Origin: Lepeophtheirus salmonis
Lineage: Eukaryota > Arthropoda > Copepoda > Siphonostomatoida > Caligidae
DNA: 64,000 nt
Reading direction: 5' to 3'
Assembly: GCF_016086655.4 (NCBI RefSeq)
Contig: NC_052135.2
Coordinates: 18,752,363 to 18,816,362 of the forward strand
Shown here: piece by piece, positions 1 through 11,800 of the stretch
How positions within the stretch are numbered: the first letter of the stretch is position 1
Layout of the letters: every line of letters begins with the position of its first letter
Notes under the pieces: model-generated
Told to the model about the DNA's origin: nothing
The model's database searches: none
The model's input: only the letters and a program-made list of their open reading frames with translations
Program-made: the position numbers and the translations under genes

Positions 1-147
1 CTGATAAGGAAATCAGTTCTAGGACCAATCCAACACTATCCTTAAATGAATTCAAGGAGTTATTTTTATATTAATATTCAAGTAAACTGAACCCTCCCAG
101 CGGACAAAATTTTGTCACGTAGACAACTATATTTGTGGTTTTTGTAT

Positions 148-400
148 CACCACTGAGTATATTGCTTTGTCTAGATACATGGAGCTTTGAGAGGAAGAAA
201 ATACACATAAACCACACTTTATATATGGCAAGTTTATTATTTCAATGTCATCCTCAATTATACTCTGAGTCCATGAGGGACTTACGCCTAAAATCCCAAA
301 CAAATCATCAACTTTACTCTTCATCATTCATTTTAACACGTACTCGTGGTTTCTTTTTACTTGAATGTTCTCCCTTCATGAATGATATAATAATGATGAC
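148..400. repeat. Dispersed repeat family G, copy 1
   Basis: This stretch is a diverged direct copy of 63100-63400. Shared landmarks, in the same order, are a TACTCTGAGTCCA-like block (near 259 here, near 63270 there), a CAAAC-AATTC/ATCATC block followed by TTACTCT, a TTCAT-AACACG block, and a TTGAATGTTCTC/TTTGTTCTC end. The upstream halves also align (GAGCTTTGAGAG... with GATTTGAGAG...). Frames through the copy on either strand are short and not conserved between the copies, so coding is unlikely. The repeat class is unknown. Confidence 0.6.
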
Positions 401-1583
401 AGCTTAGGAAAGTTAAGAATGTAGATAGTATATTTAGATTGTCAACTACCAAAAACATTGCACAAGAGAAAATATTTAAAATTTACAACGCTATATATGT
501 ATCTGAAAAAAAACATGCAATTAATTATAAACGAAAAAGAAGAAAAATAACTTTTTATAATGTTTCACTTTTAATATTGTATGCAAAAAATGCTAAAAAT
601 ATCGAAATACCAAGTTAAATCTCTATTAAATCAAGAATAAAAAAAAACTCAAACTATGTTATAAATATAAGGCTACACCTTATTTTGAATTTCTTATTTT
701 CTATATTAATACACTGCCTAGTGTGCAATTTGCGACGATGAATAATTTTTTTCATTTATGTTTATCGAAATATTTAAAAAATTAATAACCTTCTGATTAT
801 CGGAGTCTAAGATAATTTTGTCAAAAACGTCCTCCAATTAAAGTTTTGAGAACATTATTTTAAGAATAAGACACGTAGGAAACTCCATTTTGAGTAAGGG
901 AGAAGCGGAATTATAACCTCTTAAATGTTTAATCATTACTGATTGATAGAAATCGTTTGCAAAAAGATAATTAATGTTTGCAATTATCAAAAGAGTTCAA
1001 GCGTAAAGAATATCAAACGTCAATATATCTTAATTAATTTAAAGTCAATTATAATTGACGAATACAGACTATCTAATTAGATAATATTGCATCGTGTATA
1101 AGAATCAATATATAGTATATACAATGTATATTATACATATGTAAACTACGTTTTTGATTAAAAACTTGTATTTAGTCCATAACGCGGCTTTTAAAGCTCT
1201 ACAGTGTGCCTCATCAGGGTTAGGAGGGAGTATGAAAAGTTTTTAAGCATTTGTCTCTATATTTCTGTTTTTTTAAATATATAGATCAAAAATTGTTTGT
1301 TATAGAATCACAAATAATAATCAAAAATCTAGCTAAGTTTATAAGTCAGATAATTTGATCTTGAGGGGATCCAAATAAATTTTGAGCTAATAATCATAAT
1401 TAAACATTTAAATATTTTTTTGTGGAAGTTGAAAGCTAAAAATTCAATTATCGAAACCTTTTAATAAAAAGGGATGAGCTTTGCAACGCAATTATAATAA
1501 TAAATTATTGGAGTAGAAGAACAAGAATTTAAACTCTTACGAGTTATTTGTACAGTTAAAGCATTGGAGAATCTTGAATGTAT
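401..1583. other. AT-rich DNA without recognisable features
   Basis: No reading frame of note, no terminal inverted repeats and no tandem array were seen here. Short A and T runs are frequent. Confidence 0.6.
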
Positions 1584-1649
1584 TGGTTTAACAAAAAAAT
1601 TTAAAAGTCAAGGCAATACTATATTTACATCCTGAAATCGGGAAATTAA
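1584..1649 (+). repeat. Left arm of a long inverted repeat
   Basis: This arm is nearly the exact reverse complement of 2558-2637. Both contain TGTATTGGTTTAAC, AAAAGTCAAGGCAAT and TTTACATCCTGAAATCGGG in the same order when one is reversed. The two arms are separated by about 0.9 kb. Similarity is clear for about 70 bases and fades on both sides. The pair could be terminal repeats of a small element of about 1.05 kb or two independent copies of a repeat in opposite orientation. I found no clear target duplication. Confidence 0.7.
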
Positions 1650-2557
1650 ATTGGTAATCCGTTTCTAAGGGAGTATCTGGAATGAGGTACTCGTAGTCAA
1701 TCTGCTGACTGAGGGATGAGCCTAAAGGTAATGTGGATTGCTTGTCAATTACTTGTACTCATCATAATATCTTTCATGACTTTTTTGCATCTATCATGAA
1801 TCATAAAGTATAATTACTTTCAGAAATACCCTATACGTTTCGTACAAACTCTGAACTCTTCCAGCCATTTTTTGATGTCTCCCCTTAAATCCTACAAAGC
1901 GTAAATTGTCCAAATAACTCAAAATAGTTGAAGTCTCACTCCTTTTACTCGAATAATATATTTTTTGCTGAACTTAGAGAAGTTATTTCCTAATTATCAA
2001 AAAGTACTGATAAATTAATTTAAAATTTATCTTTATCTTTTCTCCAATTTCGAAATAGTACACCATAATCTTCATGTGACCAAAGTTTATTTATTGTACT
2101 TTCATTAACAAACACAAAGCCAAAATATAAAATTATCTACCAATAAAATAAAAGACACAAATGATCAAATGCTGTAGGAGGATGAAGGGGATAGAACTAA
2201 AAAAAAAAAAAAAGAAGTAATGCTTTAGGGCAATAAATAAGTTATGTAATGTACTTATTAACAAACTCTACTGTTTGAAATGTATCGACAAACTAACGGC
2301 ATTGTTTTTTTTTGTTATTCATGTCTAATATTTGCCTTCATATTTATTTTTATTACAATCGAATACATGGTCAAATAATTTTGCACCCAAATATCACCAT
2401 TAAAACTTTTGCCTAGTTAGACATTTAAAGAATCCAAGTAGATTCAAATCAAGCAGTAATTATTTTAATATTATTATTAGCCTAGTAATAAGAATTTGAT
2501 GTATTTTATTATAAAGTAAATGGTTAATGTGTATCACAGTGTTTCAAAATATTTTAA
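1650..2557. other. Spacer between the inverted arms
   Basis: This spacer is AT-rich with no frame long enough to call. If the flanking arms are terminal repeats, it is the body of a nonautonomous element. It contains an A15 run near 2201. Confidence 0.4.
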
Positions 2558-2637
2558 CATTTAATTCCCCGATTTCAGGATGTAAATATGTGATTGCCTT
2601 GACTTTTAATTTTTTTTTGTTAAACCAATACATTCAG
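2558..2637 (-). repeat. Right arm of the long inverted repeat
   Basis: Reverse-complement partner of 1584-1649 (see that entry). A short frame at 2527-2724 runs through this arm, but it depends on repeat sequence and has no recognisable domain. Confidence 0.7.
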
Positions 2638-2726
2638 AGCTCATTCCCAGTTAAGAACCCTTACTGTATCCATTGCGTATCAAACGTTTCATTGAATATT
2701 TTTTTTCATTATGTTAACTTATAACA

Positions 2727-2970
2727 CGTCATTACTTTTATTGAATATCGAAAACATTTCTTCCAAAATTGTCACGAAAAGACTCAAAATAAGTTGATAA
2801 AATTTAGCTAATTTTTTCCAATTATAAGATTAATATTTAATAATTAACAAAAGTAAATTGGAATTTAACCAATCAGTGTTAAAAACAATGCTTAAGAGAA
2901 AAAAGTAGAAAAAATGACAGCTGACAACAAAATACAATGTGAATTTTAATGTTACTGAAGTAACGCCATG
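2727..2970 (+). mobile_element. Family A MITE-like repeat, copy 1
   Basis: The ends form a terminal inverted repeat: the left end reads CACGTCATTACTT and the right end, reversed, reads CATGGCGTTACTT. ATAA stands directly outside both ends and may be a target duplication. The interior carries the family landmarks AACCAATCA, GACAGCTGACAACAAAATACA and GTGAATTTTAATGTTACTG. The same landmarks recur near 59120-59233, 29770-29874 and, more weakly, at five other sites. There is no coding capacity. A 4-bp duplication would not suit the TA-specific Tc1/mariner group, so the superfamily is open. Confidence 0.65.
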
Positions 2971-3109
2971 ATAAATGACAGAAAGTAAAAAAATCGAACA
3001 CACCTCAATCGTGTTTCGAGGCACACTTTTTAGCACTTGGAAGGGTGTCAAAATGAAAAAAAAATCAGCCTGATTCAACTTAAAAGAATTTACCACGTCG
3101 TAATCTTCA

Positions 3110-3255
3110 TTGATTTATGCAAAAATAAACCAAACAAAAGGCCTAAAGTTAGTTGGTAGTTAGCCAATTCTTCCTAACTGTGGAGTTATTATTCCAAACG
3201 CAATTATAATTCAATTAATCAAAGTTCAGAATAGTGATTAAAAAAAAACCCGCTA
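3110..3255 (+). repeat. Family A partial copy
   Basis: A middle segment of family A: TTAGCCAATTCTTCC..AACT followed by AATTAATCAAAGTTCAGAA and a GTGATT. It aligns with 54095-54215, which has the same blocks (TAGCCAGTTCTTCC, TTAATCAAAGTTCTGAACAC). It lacks both family ends. It lies 140 bases downstream of copy 1 and may be an older fragment. Confidence 0.5.
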
Positions 3256-3349
3256 AAAACAAAATACATCCTATATTTTTCTATTAAGGAGGTCACACCA
3301 TGTAAAATATCAAATGTAATAACTAAGATTAGTTCATTTTATCCAGCTG

Positions 3350-3705
3350 GATGGTGGAGGCCGTCTATTTTGATGCCATATTAAAAGAAATTATTGTGCC
3401 AGAGTGCATAGATTGAGAGACACTGCGGGCTTATAGATGTATATGTACGTATATTGTAAGCTATGAGACTAAACACTCTCATAAAATACCTTTTTTTCGA
3501 CTAAACTAATTTAAACAAGTTTTTTTGTGACGTCACCATAAAATGCCACATTGCAGTACTTGAGAATCATTGCGGGTGTATGTATATGTAATTCTTTATT
3601 ACAAGTATATACACATGTGAAGAAAATTAATGTGTGCAGAGATGTAAGACGTTGATAAAATTCCTTCTTCCTCGACCTAACTAACTAACTAAACCATGAT
3701 TACTT
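3350..3705 (+). repeat. Diverged tandem duplication of about 190 bp
   Basis: Two adjacent units share the same ordered landmarks. The first has GCCAGAGTGCAT..GAGACACTGCGGG, then GATGTATATGTA, then AAATACC..CGACTAAACTAA (3395-3510). The second has GCCACATTGCAG..GAATCATTGCGGG, then TGTATGTATATGTA, then AAATTCC..CGACCTAACTAACTAA (3543-3695). The units are well diverged, so the duplication is old. A TGACGTCA octamer sits at the junction (about 3528). No frame spans the units. Confidence 0.55.
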
Positions 3706-4501
3706 TTTAAATCATCCATTAATTCAACAAACATGAACATTTTTCCCCCATATTTTTTAATGATCTATAAAGATCATTACTCTATGGTGTACTCAGTCTC
3801 TTTATTTATTTATTTCCATTTAGAACATTAGGTGTCCAGGCTATGTATTATTTACTCGGATGTATATATATGGGAGAGAGATTAGAAACATTGAGGGCAT
3901 GAAGGCATTATGTACCTACACGAAAATAAGCCCATTCCGGAAGTCTATGCATATTAGTGTGTATGTATAGCATGAATCAACATATTCAAAGACAGCATGA
4001 GGTTTATATGTCAATGTGTGTGTGTTTTTTTTGTTTTTTTGTATAGGCACATTTGAAAGAATAAAAAAATGTCGCTCGTTCGTTCATGGAGTTCAAGGTA
4101 ATTGGATTCATAATTATTAGATTATGCAATCTTTATACAGATTTTTTGTACAAGTTGAAATTTTTACATTTTCCCCCTCAAAGATAAATCATTCAGTTAA
4201 GTTCTTATTAAAATGATGATGTTAAATGATTGAATATTTCATGAACGTTATATCTATTAATGATATCCTATTTTAGTGAAAATTAATCATTGGCACGAAA
4301 TATTCCAACATTTTTAAAAAGCGTTTTTCAAAGTGAAAAAGTGCATAGTATAATTATTGATTATGGCATAATTCATTACTCTAGGATGGCTAAATGGGCT
4401 GCCCCAGTAGTAGAAGTAGTACTAAAAATCCATATAATCAATTCTTGTCTTTCATGACTTTATGACTTTTTTATCAATAATTATAATATGAGCTACTCAT
4501 A

Positions 4502-5325
4502 CTGGGTGGACCATTAAAATATGAACACTTACTAATTAAATAATTAATTAAGGTTGAGTGATTGAAATTAATTCATATTTTGATATTTTAAAGCATGAAC
4601 AATTAGTTGGAATTTTTTTTTTTTGAGTTCTTTAGCTTACGTACAACCCGAAAAAAGGGCACTTGAACAGGATCGAGAAATTTATATTCGTGCAATTCAT
4701 CCAATTTTCAAGGAGTTGGGCGTACCCAGGTCCACCGTCTACAAGTCCAAAACGTTGAAGAGGAAGAAGGGTTCTATCGACAATACCAAACTGAACCCGG
4801 ATGAGTTAAGGAAAACTGCACAGGCCGATCCCCTCAAATCCATGAGGGTTCACGTATGAGATCCCAGGGGTTCACACCAAAAAAGAATAAAAAAGTGGAT
4901 GTAAATAACCTTGTGAAGGTAGAGAAAGCCACTTTTGACAACAACAATGAAAGAAACACATCTCCTCCGTTAAAAGACTCTATTGAGTTCTTGTGTACTC
5001 TTTGTTGCCAATTTTGCTCCCCTGCAGCCCTTATGCTAACCCCTTGACCACACCTTTTTGAGGAATGTCGAAGGGAAGGTGTCCCTCGTCCTAGATCCAA
5101 ACACCGAGGTCCTCAAATCCACTATCATTCAGCACTGTTACTCTATGACAGTGGAATACATCTGTGGCGAATGCCAGGCCTTCCTCCACCACCTGGAAGC
5201 CACTATTGGCGCACAGACATACATCTATTTAAATGTTAATTTTGTGAGATTTCATTGTAAATTGATAAATTATATCTACGATAACTTTAAAATTCAAAGT
5301 GTTCAGATTTTAATAGACTACTATG
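4502..5325 (+). mobile_element. Internally deleted mariner-type element
   Basis: Element of 824 bp with terminal inverted repeats of about 27 bases. The left end starts CTGGGTGGACCATTAAAATA and the right end, reversed, starts CATAGTAGTCTATTAAAATC. Both continue into TGAACAC. TA flanks both ends (4500-4501 and 5326-5327), the usual Tc1/mariner target duplication. The interior holds the first and last parts of a transposase with the catalytic core missing. A full-length element would be about 1.2-1.3 kb, so roughly a third of the element has been lost. Confidence 0.85.
4623..5227 (+). pseudogene. Mariner-type transposase remnant, core deleted
   Basis: The first frame (4623-4859) carries a helix-turn-helix segment, FKELGVPRSTVYK, then a basic linker TLKRKKGS and the block NPDELRKTAQADPLKSMRVH. 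These are the DNA-binding half of mariner-type transposases. A stop follows; in other frames the downstream region still reads like the linker (LVKVEKA, KPLLTTTMKE), which means frameshifts. The catalytic DDE/D core is absent. At 5104-5225 the frame returns with NTEVLKSTIIQHCYSM and VEYICGECQAFLHHLEATI, matching the C-terminal tail of these proteins. No ATG opens the first frame. The remnant cannot make a working transposase. Confidence 0.85.
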
Positions 5326-5327
5326 TA

Positions 5328-6321
5328 TATTGACAAGAATAAGACCTTCAATACATTTGAAAATTATATATATTTACGAAAATATGTAATTATTTACTTG
5401 AAAAACGCGTTTAAAAGAACCTTAGTTCTTTTATTAGGAGTGAAGGACAAAAAGTTTAGGGAAATTGAGATTTTTATTCATCATTTTTTCTTATAAATTC
5501 TTTTTATGGTTTAATTATATGACAATGTTAGAAAGGTTGTAAATTTATCTAAACTTTTTTTGATGCTCTATTTAGATATACATTTAATATTTTTAGATAT
5601 GAATTCCATATTTTTGATACATTTGTGAAATTTAAGCACCTGATTGCCCTGCACAACCTTCAATTTATATTGATCGATATTTATAAAACTGTATTTTTCT
5701 TCCTATTTTATGAAGAATACATTTTTTGGACAATAGCTGTCTAATATTTTGAAAAAAAGAAGCAATTCAGTATACAGGTCAAACAGATGTGGAAACACAA
5801 CATGAGTGTGACTTTGATCTAAGTTGTGATTAATAGTCCCTAGGTGTACCCTATTCATGAGTGATTTTTACGTATTTGGGTTATGTTTGTGGTTCAAGTC
5901 TTCAGATTTGAACTTCCAGCTGCATATGAAGTATGAATATGCAGTTTAGAAAGAACTAAGTGCGAATATTGTCAAAGAGAAAAAGCTCTCGATGAAGCCT
6001 TTTAAATAACGACATTACAGTACTTTTAATAAGATGAATACTATGTTTGAAACTATATATTGCCCATTCTCAGAGCCTTGACTATAAGTTTGGTTGTTTC
6101 GGACAATTTTGGCAGAATATTTTTGTTATTTTTATAAATCTGAAATTTTGTAAATTAAAATTTTAGAAATTAGAGCAAGGTGATATTTGAAAAATTAAGA
6201 AACAAACCTAGATTTAATTTTTTTGGAAAAGCCAAAGCCTGTTTTATAAAATCATAGTCACATAAATTTTGTACAATATTAGAGAAGTCATTTTTCATGA
6301 ATTACCCTACTGTTTCGTAAT
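5328..6321. other. AT-rich DNA without recognisable features
   Basis: No repeat or coding signal was recognised. A CTAGGTGTACCC string at about 5840 resembles the outer end of the foldback element at 22010, but no partner end was found nearby. Confidence 0.5.
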
Positions 6322-6329
6322 AATTATCC

Positions 6330-7815
6330 TAGAGCCCTATAAGAAGAGTTACATCACTAGATTTAAGCCCCCCCTTGTGACAGATACCAAATGCCCCAAA
6401 AAGAACTTAATACAATAAATGAATACTAAAAAAATAATTTTATTGAGCTTAATTATTATGAAGAAATAGAACAATTACTTTAATAATAATTCCTTTAACT
6501 TACTTAATTTCACTACACATTCTTCGTCTTCCGAAAGTAGAAGAAGCTATTCTATTTTCTTTGATAGTTGTAGTCTACATTCGTAAATGTATGTGCATTC
6601 TTATACTTACATACTTAGACACAGAAAAAAATAAAATTTGATGACATTTGGCGACATTTATAGACGACTTAATTAATGGAACCACTACTTCAGTTATTGA
6701 GTTTACAATTATTTTCAGTTTTTGAATTGATTTACATAAGATTTGAATAAGCTTCTATTTTTGCAAATTGATCCAAACAATTCTTGGCGCCATAAATTAA
6801 TTAGACTAAATATAGTTCCTCAACGAATCTTAATTGAAGTGAATTCTCGATTGTTTTATTAGACCAAAGGCAGATTTTGGAATGGGAAGCCTTTCAAATT
6901 AAAAAATTTATATGCCTTGAATTAAATACTGAAGGGGAGCGCATTTTTAAAGACTTCAACTTTTCTGAGCTTTCTCAACTGATTCTGCGTCCCAAATTTG
7001 ACATCTTTCTCCTTCTACTTCTTTTTTAATTCCTTTATTTCTACTTCATAGACTCCAAGCTGGATTTGTATGTTGGTATTTCTTTCCTTTAGATATTTTA
7101 CCTCAGGAGAAATATCTGTAATAGGTACAATTATTATTTTCTTAGGATAAAGTAACTAATACAATATATATCGTTATAAGAGTTTCATTTTCCTGTGTTA
7201 TGAAATTAATGTCATGTCCACTAAGTCTATTTCTCTATTTTCGGAAGTAGGAGTTTCCAAATAAGGAGTAAAGTATGTAGGATCCTGAAATTGTCGAGAT
7301 CTTTTTACCTGAAATTTGAAATAAAAAGTTGTTGAGATTTCCTTAATTATTATATTTTCTTAGCATCAGCATTGTTTTTCCGAATACAAATGGGTTTGTT
7401 GGAGTTTTTGGTGAGCCTTGAAACTTTAGGTTTTAGATGTTTAAACAATGTTGGAATGGCTTTAGAGTTGAAATTCCTTATTTCTTCAAAATAATTAGAG
7501 CACCATTGATAATTATATTATGGTTTCCAACAATTTCATTTCATTTTTAGGACCCACTACCTTCTAAGGAATTTGTCAAATGAAAATGAAAAAAATGTCA
7601 TCCCCTCAGCTCAAGAACGATATCCCTGTAATCAACGGCGCACGACAAGAGGGCATACTTGGAGTATATTAACAAAATATATCGCCTTTGTAGAGTCATT
7701 CAACTAAAATATAGTATTAAATTTTGAGTTTTTGGGCCGTGATTCAAACACATGAAGAAGTCAGCTATCGTCAAAGCGGATAGTCCGATGACGTAACTCT
7801 ATTTATAGGGCTCTG
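6330..7815 (-). mobile_element. P-element-like transposon relic with 8-bp target duplication
   Basis: The left end reads TAGAGCCCTATAAG..AGAGTTACATCA and the right end, reversed, reads CAGAGCCCTATAAA..AGAGTTACGTCA. The terminal repeats therefore match over about 28 bases with few differences. The octamer AATTATCC stands directly outside both ends (6322-6329 and 7816-7823), a perfect 8-bp target-site duplication. Eight-base duplications are made by the P and hAT superfamilies. The minus strand carries a decayed THAP-type zinc finger (next entry), the N-terminal domain of P transposases, which favours P. The CAGAG start also resembles hAT ends, so hAT stays possible. At 1486 bp it is shorter than full P elements of about 3 kb, and I saw no transposase core, so it is internally deleted. 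Confidence 0.8.
6870..7656 (-). pseudogene. Decayed THAP-domain protein (P-transposase-like N-terminus)
   Basis: Reading the minus strand from an ATG at 7654-7656, pieces in shifting frames fit a THAP domain in the right order and spacing. These are MPSC with a Cys, a Phe-rich FFSFSFDKF segment, WVLKMK (about 7540-7555), WKP (7522-7529), CSNYFEE (7482-7505; family form CSxHF, so His is lost to Tyr) and AIPTLF (about 7444-7461; family form AVPTxF). The span is about 70 residues, right for THAP. Further down, 7020-7110 reads KYLKERNTNIQIQLGVYEVE and KELKKK, a charged coiled-coil-like stretch as found after THAP in P transposases. Stops and frameshifts interrupt every part. The rest of the transposase was not seen. 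Confidence 0.65.
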
Positions 7816-7823
7816 AATTATCC

Positions 7824-8729
7824 AAAACATTAAATAATTCAAGTAGTAACGTAATAAACAGGTAATTTAAATATATCAAATAGACAGATATTATTAATTA
7901 AAATATAATTAACTATAAACGTTATGAAACGTACAAATTACAACATGCAATTCCAAAAAATTGCAATTTATAATATTTATACGAACATTAATTTTTTATA
8001 CTGATAAGAATTCATTTCCTTCTCTTCAATTTTTATTTTATTTCTCAACCTTTCCTTAAAAAAAAATCAGTTGAAAATTAATTATTTTTTAACAAATGTT
8101 ATGATTATCTCTAAATAGTATATGAGTCTATTTCAATCCTTACAAAACTATGGGGAGGGGACGAGAAGCAACTCGAAAGGGAGAAAGAGGAAATAACTTT
8201 ATCAGAAAAATGTAAATATCAAAAAACTAATAATTTTACGTTATTAAAAATAACAATTCTTTAGTTTTAAATATTTATAGGGGGACACAGATGCTCAAGT
8301 ATTATCCATTAGAACACTGAATAACTAGTTTGCTAAATAGTACGGATTTATAAGTTAATTTAATATATGTAATTCAACAAAACAATTTGAAAATATTAAG
8401 ACTTAAATCACAGTGTTATCCCATAAACTAATGCTATCTTTCGATTTTTTTACTTCGGTTATTTCTAATCTAAACGTGGTTAATTATAATTAAATGTTTT
8501 GGTTTAATTGTTAACTTACTATTTTTGAAAAAAAAGATCTGTTGAGATTTGAGAAGAATTAGCTAACTACCATATAATTTTGGACCTTCTGTTTTTCTCA
8601 TTTTTAGATAAAGGAAAGTCTGAGGTATAAAATAAAATTTACATCGTATAATAAGGGTATAGAATGCACTAATAAAGGATGGAAAAGCAAAAATAAACGA
8701 TTCGTCTCATAACAAATATAGATACGTGC
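7824..8729. other. AT-rich DNA without recognisable features
   Basis: No coding or repeat signal was recognised. A purine-rich patch (GGGGAGGGGACGAGAAGC) lies near 8152. Confidence 0.5.
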
Positions 8730-8834
8730 ACTAAATAAATCAGTCAAATATATATAAATTTAAGCATCTCCCAGAAATTTGAATCAAAATCCAATAGATG
8801 ATCGAAACATAACTATGCAATATAGACCTGTATG
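8730..8834 (+). repeat. Family C partial copy
   Basis: The 3' third of family C: CATCTCCCAGAAATTTGAAT, then GATGATCGAAA, then CTATGCAATATAGACCTGTA. These align with CATCCCAGAAATGTAATAA, TTGATCGAAAAGTATC and CTATGAAATATTGGGCTGTA at 32150-32222. Confidence 0.55.
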
Positions 8835-11800
8835 TAAAGTAGAAAGGAATGGAGTAACTAATACTAGCTGATTTTGGGCCTTATTTTCTTTGTTTTATTT
8901 TAAATTGAAAGATTGCGAGTTACAATAAGGATAACTTAGTACACGCCCTCAACTGAAAAATTGCTCCAAATAGACCTAGAAAGAAATCTTTACAATGGAA
9001 TTGATAAGAAATCGTTCTTCAACTGAATCTTTACACTATTTTAAGTATATAATATGTATTTATAAGATATTTTTGATTAATTTATATAATTGTACACAAA
9101 ATACAATATCTTTTTATTTTTTAAAAGAGGAGCCAAGTTGTAAATAAGAGATACCAAGTCAAACATAAAATATGCGTTCCCTATCATAGCAATGCAGACT
9201 TTTTTATATATAAAATGTAGGAATACAAAATATTCTTTCAATTTTCATGGGAGCGTGAATTCAAAGACATTTTACTCACACAAACATAAAATATGTCTAT
9301 TCAACTCTATATGTACATAATCCAGTTATTTTATTTTTTTGTATTGAATTAAAATGATGTGATATTAAGTTTTAAAGAGAAAGATTTTAATAGATATATC
9401 TTGTTCATATAATCCTGACATATACGTAATATCTCATGAATGTTCAATAAAACAACCTAGAATAAAAATAAAGAAAGCAGAAATCCTAAATTTTTATAAC
9501 CTTATATATATCAAATTTCACAGACATATTTTGGTCAATTATTGTCTTTGCATTAAAAATGTATTAGATAAGTTGAAATACCCAAGAATTTTAACCATAG
9601 CTTAGAGTCTTCATTTGAGGTATAAAATGGTTACTTCTTCTAATACGACCCCTTTCAAAAATAAATTATATAAAAATCCGAATTATTTCATTGTGATGAT
9701 GAATTTTGTACGTTAAAGTAAAATTTTTGCACCTGCAATGGATTAATTAGAATAATTTGTTAATAGAAATGGAGGATACTTATTCTTCAAATAATACAAA
9801 ATGAAGTAAACATAATCGTATTCAAGTATTGGATATGTCTTAGACTTGGCAGTTATAAATCAGTAATATTTTACAATGATTATTATTTCCTAATTCATTT
9901 GTTAATAGGTGCATCAATAAAAAAAATTCTGTTATTAAATCAGCCCTTTGAGATACACAAATGGAAATAAATTATCGAAGTACGAGGAAAGTTGATAAGA
10001 TTCTGGGTTAGTAACGAACCTCAATATATTTACCCCAAAATTAAGAAAAATTTATATTGAAACCATAAAATTATATTAATTAACAAAAAGTTCACTTTAG
10101 TACCTAGCTTTATGCTCTATGTCCATTCTATAGTGATAAATTATTTTAAACTTTGGTAGCTTTTCCTAAAGTTTTTCATTTTATTATTTAAAAGATTTAT
10201 AAATCAAAATAAAGAATTTCCACCTGCATTTTTTTAGTATATTTATATCAATTTTATAGATAGGTTTGTGGTTCTAAGAAGATTATTTATAAGGTGCTGC
10301 AAATATTCTTTAAGGTTAAGTTTTATGTTTGTAAAAACCGTTGTTATTAGATTATTTCACATACATAGAAATGGAACAAAGGTTTCTTACCTATAAAGAT
10401 CTAACTACAAAGACTAATTCTACGTATGTGTTGTAAATAATATATTAGGATATCCCTTTTTGGGTGATATGTTATGTTTTATAAGTTGTAGTATTTTATG
10501 CGCCATAGTAATGAAAGAGAGGAAAATTAAACCGCTCTGTCCTACAAAAAAAAATAGTTATGCATCCTTTTGGAATAATATACGAGTATATACATGCCAA
10601 ATTATTATTAGTATTTAAAAAAATAATTAAAGAAACTTATACCAGCCTACATTACGTAACCTATTTTTTATATAGTAGCTGTAATGGTTTGTCTATAACT
10701 GCTAACAAAAATTTGTCTATAATTTATCCAGTAAGTACACAGATAGATAATTTATCGTGACCGGAAGCAAAATCCCATATTTCTGGAAAACTTTATTTTA
10801 ATCTGCTATTAAAATCATTTTTGGGAACTTTCAAGTCTCTTAAAATTTGATAAACAGCATTCTGCTTGACTGAATTTTTTTATTTTCCAAAGGCTTGAGC
10901 AATGATAAGAAAGAATGTACTACTATACCACTTTTTAAATGACTATCGACTATTTAGCGTAATAGTAACGAAAGAGTTATGTTTCAAGCGTAGGGATTTT
11001 GTAACTAGGGTTTACATTCTCCAGTGTTGCATGAGGGATGTCATGTGCCATAATTTTGAAATAAGAATGGTTTATTTTATATACAATTTATATATATATG
11101 AATAACTTTTCAATTATCAAAAGCAATTAATCAAAAATAATGAGTACATATTTTCATAAAAATAAATATAATATTTTGATTAAAATGCATTTATAGTCGG
11201 TCGTATTCTCGTCATCATACGAGTAGCAAATATTATGGATATTGATGATTTAAAGACCTTAAACAAATAAAATGATTATTATACTAATTTGGATTTCATT
11301 AGGAGCTAATCCACTAGGGGAATACCATTTAGCTATCCAAAATTAAAACACTATGTTTGATGTAACTATAATTATATACAGTTTTTTACCATAAAAAAAG
11401 CTTTTAAACAATTTTTTAGATTTTATGTGATACATAATATACATAAATGACAAAAAGAGTGCGCCATACTTGGTAACGGAATAACTATTATAAAGCAAAA
11501 CTTTATAGAAACTGATGAAAGCGTGTTAGTCAATATAAATCAAAATAAGTATTAAGTCTAAAATAGCTATTTTAAATAATTAATTTGTTAGGTTAGAATG
11601 ATTTATTTTCCATAAAATTATGAAAAAGGCTGTGCACAATTTTTTTTAAATGGATCAATGTAACAAACACTGTTCTTATAAAAAAATACTCAACTTTACG
11701 AAAGAAATAAAAAGAACTAGTCTAATACTATATGAATCATTTTATGATAATCTTGCTTATTCATTTAGAAAAAATATGTCTTTTTTTCATTGTCAAATTA

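Noticed and set aside
135..407. 91-codon open frame on the plus strand
   Set aside because: It lies over dispersed repeat family G, the frame is broken in the second copy at 63100-63400, and no domain is present.
3525..3535. TGACGTCA octamers here and near 36077 and 51704 as regulatory CRE sites
   Set aside because: There is no adjacent gene or promoter structure; an 8-base word can recur by chance or within repeats.
10815..10885. Minus-strand reading VKQNAVYQILRDLKVP resembling a helix-turn-helix
   Set aside because: It is an isolated short piece with no supporting neighbours, ends or second motif.
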